Assembly (NCBI GenBank): GCA_002408345.1
Contig: DHRX01000062.1
Coordinates: 4,514-26,760, forward strand
From: Firmicutes bacterium UBA5301
GTDB taxonomy: Bacteria; Bacillota; UBA5301
Reading direction: 5' to 3'
Length of the DNA stretch: 22,247 nucleotides
Shown here: piece by piece, positions 7,664 through 13,031 of the stretch
Numbering within the stretch: position 1 is the first letter of the stretch
How the letters are laid out: every line of letters starts with the position of its first letter
Made by a program: the position numbers and the translations under genes
Notes under the pieces: generated by a model
Told to the model about the DNA's origin: nothing
Database searches by the model: none
What the model saw: only the letters and a program-made list of their open reading frames with translations

Positions 7664-8868
7664 CCTTACCAGCTTTTAAGGCAAGAGCTGATTTTCAGGG
7701 GGGCGCTGCTAATTTATACCTTCCCATAATTGCGGGGATAGACGACCTGAAGTTATGGCCCCAGTTACCTTTATACCACTGTGAATTAAAACAATACCAA
7801 AGACAACTTGTTTATCAGCCCCAATTAATATTGGGGTTTCAAGTAACTTTAATGGCTGATATCCGTCAGGAAGAATTGCTTACAGTAATAGTTGATCCAG
7901 AAACCGAAGAAGTTCGGATTGGTCAGATACCTTCGGGTCTCCAAGGTCTCCCTAAAGGTTTTCGTCCTTTACCAGATCGCCGCCGGCGACCACGTAAGTT
8001 TCAGAATAGTAATCTCGAGTTAACCCAACATTTAGGTAGTATGGATTGGTTAAAAGCAACTGACTATCAAGTTTACCGTTTATACCAACAAGCTTGTCGA
8101 TTCCTCCAAAATTATCTAGCAGAATATTTTGCGTCCACAGAAGAGGAACAACGTCAGAAGTTGGCCCAAGAGCAAGACCGGTTAAATAAGTATTATCAAG
8201 GCCTGGTAGAAGAAACTATGGCTAATTTATATCTGTTGGCCCGCAAAGCAGCAGTTTTACAAGTTCGGGTTGCTTTGGCTAAACGGCAGGAGACCGCTCA
8301 AGTCTTTCAAAACCAACTAGACGAAGTTTATTTTCAGCTAAATGCGGAGCGGTTAACTTGCCAAGAAGTCTGTTCCCGGTTAGCAGTTGAGCAAGGAAAA
8401 CGTCTTTATGAGCTGATCCAAAAGTACCAGCCTAAGATTATAATAACATTAATATCTGCCGCTAGAGTCTATTTGCCTCGTGCTCGTTGTACTTGGCTGT
8501 ACCAAACCCCCAATACCCAGGGAAGTTTGACTTTGGTTTATGATCATCATGCTCAAAGATGGCTAGGTTTAACCTGTGATATCTGTAGTCAAGAAATCAA
8601 AGCCGGTGTTATTGGGGTTGGGGGAAGTTTGCTCTGTTTGAGTTCAGCCTACCGGTGTGATGTTTGTAGCGGCTATAGTGAGAAGCCTTTGCAGATCTGC
8701 TCCAGCTGTGGTCAACACTATTGTGCCAGTTGTGGGAGTAGCTGTTTAGCTGCACCTGGCCTACCCTCTTGTTCTTTCTGTATTTCTTGTGCTAAGCTGT
8801 TCTGTTCCCTGTGTTATTCATTATTGAGTTATGGGTGGATAGAAGGGAATATGCCTCTCAATGCTTAA
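7660..8868 (+). CDS. Uncharacterised Cys-rich (multi zinc-knuckle) protein coupled to the SNF2 ATPase
   Basis: I do not recognise a family. The GTG start at 7660 overlaps the helicase stop (GTGA), with GGGGGTG about 6 bases before it. The protein has 402 residues. The N-terminal third has mixed beta-like sequence ending in a basic patch (PDRRRRPRKF, about residues 106-115). The middle (about 130-270) is Glu/Gln/Lys-rich, likely helical or coiled coil. The C-terminal region (about 305-386) is packed with Cys pairs: CDIC, CDVC, CSSC, CASC, CSFC and CSLC. That suggests two to four zinc sites of a treble-clef or zinc-ribbon kind. No catalytic motif or signal peptide is seen. By context it is a DNA- or protein-binding partner of the SNF2 ATPase. 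Confidence 0.75.
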   Translation: MTLPAFKARADFQGGAANLYLPIIAGIDDLKLWPQLPLYHCELKQYQRQLVYQPQLILGFQVTLMADIRQEELLTVIVDPETEEVRIGQIPSGLQGLPKGFRPLPDRRRRPRKFQNSNLELTQHLGSMDWLKATDYQVYRLYQQACRFLQNYLAEYFASTEEEQRQKLAQEQDRLNKYYQGLVEETMANLYLLARKAAVLQVRVALAKRQETAQVFQNQLDEVYFQLNAERLTCQEVCSRLAVEQGKRLYELIQKYQPKIIITLISAARVYLPRARCTWLYQTPNTQGSLTLVYDHHAQRWLGLTCDICSQEIKAGVIGVGGSLLCLSSAYRCDVCSGYSEKPLQICSSCGQHYCASCGSSCLAAPGLPSCSFCISCAKLFCSLCYSLLSYGWIEGNMPLNA

Positions 8869-8903
8869 TTTCTTCCAGAAGAACAATCCAGAGGTGCTTA
8901 GCG

Positions 8904-10283
8904 TTGCGGTTGACATATTTTACCTATACCATTGATGGAAAAACAAATCAAATACACGGAAAAACTAATAGCCAGATCTTTCCTTTAACCGCTGAGGATT
9001 TAACTTATTTAGAGCAGGTGTGCTTTTCTCCAGAGTCTGAACGCCAGCTAACAGCTGAAGACCAGGTGGAGCTTGGATTTGGCTTGGCAGGAGAAGAGAT
9101 TTGGCGCTATCGTTTTAATGCTGATGAAGAAGTTTTAGAGTCGGAACCAGCAGCAGAAGTTAACGGATCAGCTTATATTAGCCTCGCTGAGTTTATAGCG
9201 TTACATTGGGGGGTAGCTTCTGCTCAACAGTTGAAAAATTTACTAGTAGTTAATAAACGTAGCCCTCTAAAGTTTAGTTTAGATTATTTGACTCGGGGCC
9301 AAGAATTGGTTCAAGAGGGTCATAATTTGCTAGAACAAACAATTGAAGTACTTGATCAGACCAGTTCTCACCAGCTTACCGAATTAAGTACTAAAATATA
9401 TTCTTATCAACGAGCACAGGTTAATTTAAATACTACTCGGCGGGTTTTATGGACCCAGGTTTGTCGTCTTCAAGAACAACTAGAGAAATTCCAACTATCG
9501 ATACAAAGTATTTTAGGGTCACCAATCAAACCGGAGCAGCCTCTATTAGTCAAGGAAGCACGAACTGAACTAGATACGGCGGCTAAGCGACGTCAAGAAA
9601 TTGAAGCTCGATTAGCTCAGCTTTATTCAGATAAACAGAAACGGGAACGCTGCTATTATGGGATTTTCGGCGGGGCTATCCTGCTTCTTTTTTTAGCAGG
9701 GCCTGAGTGGGTCAAGTTAGGACTACGTTTGGTTCTAGTGGGGTTAGGTTTAATTGTTTTTACCTTATCCTTACGTGGTATACGTAAAACCCAGGCTGCC
9801 ATCGACGAGTATGAGCAGCTATATGATGAGCTTTTAGATCAGAAAACTATAGTCCGCAAAGCTAAGAAAAAATTAACGGAAGCCCTTGCTGACGAGGATG
9901 AAGAACAACTGTGGCAAAGAGTAGAAGCTCAACAGGAAGCCGATCGTATTCGCACTCAATTGGAATATCAATTAGATCGCTACACTAAAGCTTGGCAGAA
10001 ACGGAGTATCAAAGATATTCAGGCCAAGTTGATGGAGGCTAAAGAAGATTTTCAAAACCTTTTAGAATCCGGTGGTAAAAAAGAATTGAACGCAGCCTGG
10101 CAGGTCTACTGGCAAAAGCGACAAAGTTTCTTAGCTGAACTAGAGCCGGCAACATACCGGGAACCTTTTTGGACGGAGGAGGTAATCAACGAATTAGATG
10201 GGGAAGAAGGCGGTATTTTACGAGAACTATTAATACCGGATACTGCTCCCAGATTCTATGTTGTCAATTCTAACGGCTCATGA
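8904..10283 (+). CDS. Uncharacterised coiled-coil membrane protein, third gene of the SNF2 unit
   Basis: I do not recognise a family. The frame is open from 8811. The TTG at 8904 is the likely start because GAGGTG (8891-8896) lies 7 bases before it; it leaves 35 bases after the preceding gene. The product has 459 residues. The N-terminal globular part begins RLTYFTYTIDGKTNQ. A first helical, Gln/Glu-rich coiled-coil region (about 135-245) follows. Next come two adjacent membrane segments (about 251-290, with AILLLFLAG and LVLVGLGLIVFTL), then a second long coiled coil rich in K, E and Q (about 300-410). No P-loop is seen, so it is not itself an SMC- or dynamin-type ATPase. The topology suggests a membrane-anchored protein with two cytoplasmic coiled-coil arms. 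The trpP promoter lies in its last codons. Confidence 0.78.
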   Translation: MRLTYFTYTIDGKTNQIHGKTNSQIFPLTAEDLTYLEQVCFSPESERQLTAEDQVELGFGLAGEEIWRYRFNADEEVLESEPAAEVNGSAYISLAEFIALHWGVASAQQLKNLLVVNKRSPLKFSLDYLTRGQELVQEGHNLLEQTIEVLDQTSSHQLTELSTKIYSYQRAQVNLNTTRRVLWTQVCRLQEQLEKFQLSIQSILGSPIKPEQPLLVKEARTELDTAAKRRQEIEARLAQLYSDKQKRERCYYGIFGGAILLLFLAGPEWVKLGLRLVLVGLGLIVFTLSLRGIRKTQAAIDEYEQLYDELLDQKTIVRKAKKKLTEALADEDEEQLWQRVEAQQEADRIRTQLEYQLDRYTKAWQKRSIKDIQAKLMEAKEDFQNLLESGGKKELNAAWQVYWQKRQSFLAELEPATYREPFWTEEVINELDGEEGGILRELLIPDTAPRFYVVNSNGS

Positions 10284-10289
10284 TATAAT
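10261..10289 (+). promoter_or_regulatory. sigma-A promoter of trpP (extended -10)
   Basis: TTGTCA (10261-10266), a 17-base spacer and TATAAT (10284-10289) with an upstream TG (TGATATAAT) form a near-consensus vegetative promoter. The -35 and spacer are within the last codons and stop of the preceding gene. Predicted transcription start is about 10296. Confidence 0.85.
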
Positions 10290-10291
10290 GT

Positions 10292-10308
10292 GACAAATAT
10301 TATTTGTC
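10292..10308. repeat. Perfect inverted repeat at the trpP transcription start
   Basis: GACAAAT-ATT-ATTTGTC is a perfect 7-bp inverted repeat with a 3-base centre, beginning two bases after the -10 box and covering the predicted transcription start. It could be a DNA operator. If transcription starts earlier than predicted, it could instead be a 5' stem-loop like the one in front of the Bacillus trp leader TRAP site. Confidence 0.5.
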
Positions 10309-10326
10309 TTGGTACTAGGCAAATAA

Positions 10327-10364
10327 GAGATTAGATGAGATTAGATTAGAGGAGATGAGTTAAG
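10327..10364 (+). promoter_or_regulatory. TRAP (MtrB) RNA-binding site over the trpP ribosome binding site
   Basis: Seven (G/U)AG triplets lie one after another with exactly two bases between each: GAG 10327, UAG 10332, GAG 10337, UAG 10342, UAG 10347, GAG 10352, GAG 10357. An imperfect eighth (AAG 10362) follows, ending just before the ATG. This is the recognised pattern for the trp RNA-binding attenuation protein, whose ring of subunits each binds one triplet. The Shine-Dalgarno GGAG (10351-10354) is inside the array, so tryptophan-loaded TRAP would block translation, as is known for Bacillus subtilis trpP. The presence of mtrB elsewhere in the genome is inferred. Confidence 0.85.
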
Positions 10365-10365
10365 A

Positions 10366-10893
10366 ATGGATACTCGTAAAGGTGTTCAAGTTGCGTTACT
10401 ATTAGCTATAGGTTTTATTTTGCATTATATTACTCCACCAATATTATTTGGAATGAAACCTGATTTTTTGTTAGTAATGATGTTTATCGCTTTGATCTTA
10501 AACCGTGGTAATTATCGTTTAGCGGTTTTAACTGGGTTACTTGGTGGGATCCTTTCTGCAATTACCTCGACTTTTCCCGGCGGACAAATTGCTAATATTA
10601 TTGATAAACTATTAACTGCACATTGCGCTTATTTGATGATTAAATTTTTGCCCACATCTTTATCCAAAATTGTCTCAGCAGAGATTGTTGCCGTAATTGG
10701 CACTTTGCTAAGTGGGGTTTTCTTTTTAACCGCTGCTGCTTTGATTGTTGGGCTACCGGGTAGTTTCATCGCTTTATTTTTAGCTGTAGTTTTGCCAGCT
10801 ACATTGATTAATGCTATAGCCATTGCTATACTACAGCCAGCTGTACAGATGGGCCAGCAAGCGGTGAGCCACCCGACTTCGAAACAAGTATAA
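10366..10893 (+). CDS. trpP: Tryptophan transporter TrpP
   Basis: TrpP (YhaG family) is a small integral membrane protein that takes up tryptophan. The product has 175 residues, the usual size, with about five or six hydrophobic segments. Family-like stretches are ILHYITPPILFGMKPDF near the N-terminus, LTGLLGGILSAITSTFPGGQ in the middle and VLPATLINAIAIA near the C-terminus. The ATG at 10366 follows GGAG (10351-10354) at 11 bases, within a TRAP triplet array. Its own promoter lies at 10261-10289. No terminator is visible after the stop; the next promoter starts 9 bases later. The identity is supported by both the protein and its leader. Confidence 0.92.
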   Translation: MDTRKGVQVALLLAIGFILHYITPPILFGMKPDFLLVMMFIALILNRGNYRLAVLTGLLGGILSAITSTFPGGQIANIIDKLLTAHCAYLMIKFLPTSLSKIVSAEIVAVIGTLLSGVFFLTAAALIVGLPGSFIALFLAVVLPATLINAIAIAILQPAVQMGQQAVSHPTSKQV

Positions 10894-10902
10894 GCCAAAA
10901 GG

Positions 10903-10931
10903 TTGACAGCTAGTTTAGTTTCTTTTATAAT
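10903..10931 (+). promoter_or_regulatory. Consensus sigma-A promoter of the T-box leader
   Basis: TTGACA (10903-10908), a 17-base spacer and TATAAT (10926-10931) are a perfect match to both boxes. Transcription should start near 10938, giving a leader of about 317 bases before the GTG at 11255. It is the strongest promoter in the window by sequence. Confidence 0.93.
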
Positions 10932-10937
10932 TCAAAA

Positions 10938-11220
10938 TAAGTTAATCACTTTACTAGCAATGAAAGGGATTAGTAGCTTTAGAGAACGTTATCAGAGAAT
11001 CGGCGGCAGGTGCGAGCCGTTACGTTAGCTTAAGCCAACTCCCCCTTGAGCGGCCAATCGAAATTCTGATGAAGAGTAGACTTGGACGGAACTCCACCGT
11101 TAACCGGAGCAGGCATTTCGACATGATAACTGTCCAGTGCTGGTAATGAGTGAGCATTTTTATGCTAAATAGAGTGGTACCGCGAGCCCTTCGTCTCTAT
11201 ATAGAGGCGAAGGGCTTTTT
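10938..11220 (+). ncRNA. T-box riboswitch leader, specifier probably UUC (Phe)
   Basis: The T-box sequence AGAGUGGUACCGCG (11171-11184) is unmistakable. Upstream lie the other landmarks in order: AGUAG of the specifier-loop S-turn (10972-10976), the AGAGAAUCGG AG-box region and GGUGCGAGCC (about 10994-11018), CUUGAGC (11045-11051), and a Stem III hairpin ending CCGUUA (11086-11102). GAA (11060-11062) is the 3' S-turn strand. By comparison with remembered tyrS and pheS leaders, which place the specifier one base after GAA, the codon is UUC (11064-11066), phenylalanine. The variable base after UGG in the antiterminator bulge is U, which fits the A73 of tRNA-Phe and of many other tRNAs. Uncharged tRNA would favour antitermination and expression of the acyl-CoA ligase. 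The T-box call is near certain; the specifier was assigned by eye. Confidence 0.95.
11185..11220 (+). terminator. Conditional terminator of the T-box leader
   Basis: AGCCCUUCG...CGAAGGGCU forms the lower stem. Together with one U-G pair and CUCU/AGAG it makes about 14 pairs closed by an AUAU loop (11185-11216), ending in a run of T. It competes with the T-box antiterminator, as in other T-box leaders. Confidence 0.93.
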
Positions 11221-11254
11221 GTATTTAGTAGCGAGTAGTAGAGGAGGATTAGCA

Positions 11255-12925
11255 GTGAGTAGTGTTACGCAAGAACTAAATCAAACTATAGGTCAACTGC
11301 TATGGCAACGTAGTGAGGAGTATCCTAACCAAGAAGCTGCAGTGTTTCCAGATGAAGGGGTAAGATGGACCTACCGGGAGTTATTTGAACGAGCCAGTTT
11401 AGTTGCTCGAGCGCTTTTAGGTTTAGGGGTTCAGCGTGGTGAGCATGTTGCTGTTTGGACTACTAATAAGAAAGAATGGTTAGAATTACAATTTGCTACT
11501 GGTATGATTGGAGCTGTGTTAGTTACTGTTAATACTAATTATAAACTATTGGAGCTTGAGTATTTGCTCAAACAGTCTGATACAACTACTTTAGTTCTGA
11601 TGCCAGGTTTTAAGGATTCTAACTACTTAGAAACTCTATATACTTTATGTCCAGAGTTACGTACGGCTCAACCTGGAAAATTACAAAGTGCTGCCTTGCC
11701 AAGATTAAAAAATGTTATTTTTCTAGGTGATCATTTTTATCCAGGCCTCTTTACATGGCAACACTTTCTTAACTTGGCGTCTACTATCAGTGCTCAGGAG
11801 TTCGCAGCACGTGAAGGGGAATTGTGTCCCACCGATATAATCAATATTCAATATACTTCTGGAACTACCGGATTTCCTAAGGGGGCCATGCTTTCTCACC
11901 GTAATATTATTGGTAATGCGATACGTATCGCCCAGCGGATGAACCTGACTAGTCAGGATCGGCTTTGCATTCCTGTTCCGTTTTTTCATTGCTTTGGTTG
12001 TGTCCTTGGGATATTAGCTGCTGTTACCCAAGGCAGTACGATTGTGGCCCTCGATTACTTTAGCCCTCGTAGAACATTGGAAACCATTGAGGCCGAACGC
12101 TGTACTGCTGTCCATGGTGTCCCAACTATGTTTATTACGATGCTTGAACACCCTTTGTTGGCTAAGACTGATCTTAGTAGCCTACGTACCGGTATTATGG
12201 CTGGTTCTTCTTGCCCTGAGGAGGTTATGACAGCTGTTATTGATAAGATGGGTATCACTGAAATTACTATTGCCTATGGACAGACTGAAGCGGCACCAGT
12301 AATTACTCAGACTACAGTAAACGATAGTTTTCAACGGAGAGTATCTACTGTGGGTAAACCGCTTCCTGGTGTAGAGGTTAAAGTAGTTGATCCCGAAACT
12401 AATCTGGAGGTAGGTCCAGGGGTTACCGGAGAACTATGTACCAGGGGTTTCCATGTAATGCAAGGATATTATAATGATCCAGCAGCTACCGCTCAAGTCA
12501 TTGATTCTGATGGTTGGCTGCATACCGGGGACTTAGCGGTACAAGATGCAGATGGTTACTTTCAAATTGTTGGTCGGCTTAGAGATATGATTATTAGAGG
12601 TGGGGAAAACATCTATCCTCGGGAAATTGAGGAGTTCTTACATAAACATCCGAAAGTATCGGAAGCACAAGTAGTTAGTGTGCCTAGTTTAATTTATGGA
12701 GAGGAAGTCTTTGCGTTTGTAAAACTAAAGAAGAGCGTGGAAGCCACAGAACACGAGATTTTGGAATTCTTACGCAAGCGAATTTCTCGCCATAAAGTGC
12801 CAAGTTATATACGGTTTGTTTCTGAGTTTCCGTTAACAGCCTCTGGAAAGGTTCAGAAATTTAAATTACAAGACCTAGCTAGACAACTACTACCGGACCA
12901 GGAAGAGAAGTCTGTTACCGCTTAA
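11255..12925 (+). CDS. AMP-forming acyl-CoA ligase (YngI/FadD-like), T-box controlled
   Basis: This enzyme activates a carboxylic acid with ATP to an acyl-adenylate and then to acyl-CoA. The GTG at 11255 is the start: GAGGAGG (11241-11247) lies 7 bases before it, and the longer open frame from 11150 runs through the terminator hairpin. The product has 556 residues. Motifs: the YTSGTTGFPKG phosphate loop (about residue 200), CIPVPFFHCFGCVLG, RTGIMAGSSCP, YGQTEAAPVITQT, LHTGDLA, GRLRDMIIRGGENIYPREIE, and the C-terminal catalytic Lys in ASGKVQKFKL. It closely resembles Bacillus subtilis YngI from the leucine/isovalerate degradation cluster, so a medium- or branched-chain acid is likely. With a Phe-type T-box, an aryl acid derived from phenylalanine is an alternative. 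No degradation genes lie next to it, and it is closed by its own terminator. Confidence 0.9.
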   Translation: MSSVTQELNQTIGQLLWQRSEEYPNQEAAVFPDEGVRWTYRELFERASLVARALLGLGVQRGEHVAVWTTNKKEWLELQFATGMIGAVLVTVNTNYKLLELEYLLKQSDTTTLVLMPGFKDSNYLETLYTLCPELRTAQPGKLQSAALPRLKNVIFLGDHFYPGLFTWQHFLNLASTISAQEFAAREGELCPTDIINIQYTSGTTGFPKGAMLSHRNIIGNAIRIAQRMNLTSQDRLCIPVPFFHCFGCVLGILAAVTQGSTIVALDYFSPRRTLETIEAERCTAVHGVPTMFITMLEHPLLAKTDLSSLRTGIMAGSSCPEEVMTAVIDKMGITEITIAYGQTEAAPVITQTTVNDSFQRRVSTVGKPLPGVEVKVVDPETNLEVGPGVTGELCTRGFHVMQGYYNDPAATAQVIDSDGWLHTGDLAVQDADGYFQIVGRLRDMIIRGGENIYPREIEEFLHKHPKVSEAQVVSVPSLIYGEEVFAFVKLKKSVEATEHEILEFLRKRISRHKVPSYIRFVSEFPLTASGKVQKFKLQDLARQLLPDQEEKSVTA

Positions 12926-12949
12926 ATTCCTAAAAAATCACCATCTATT

Positions 12950-12982
12950 ATGCACCTAAACTAATTAGGTGCATTTTTTTTT
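12950..12982 (+). terminator. Rho-independent terminator after the acyl-CoA ligase gene
   Basis: ATGCACCTAA (12950-12959) pairs perfectly with TTAGGTGCAT (12965-12974) around a 5-base loop and runs into nine T residues (12974-12982). Confidence 0.95.
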
Positions 12983-13031
12983 AGGCTTGGGAATAAAAAT
13001 AACCGGGATGTTAAGGGGAGGCTGATTTTCC

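Noticed and set aside
10327..10364. GA-rich run before trpP as a simple tandem repeat or slippage tract
   Set aside because: The unit is not identical from copy to copy. What is constant is the (G/U)AG triplet and its two-base spacing, which fits TRAP binding better than slippage.
11150..11254. Longer N-terminus for the acyl-CoA ligase
   Set aside because: The extra 35 codons run through the T-box and terminator stem. GTG 11255 has an ideal GAGGAGG and matches the family N-terminus.
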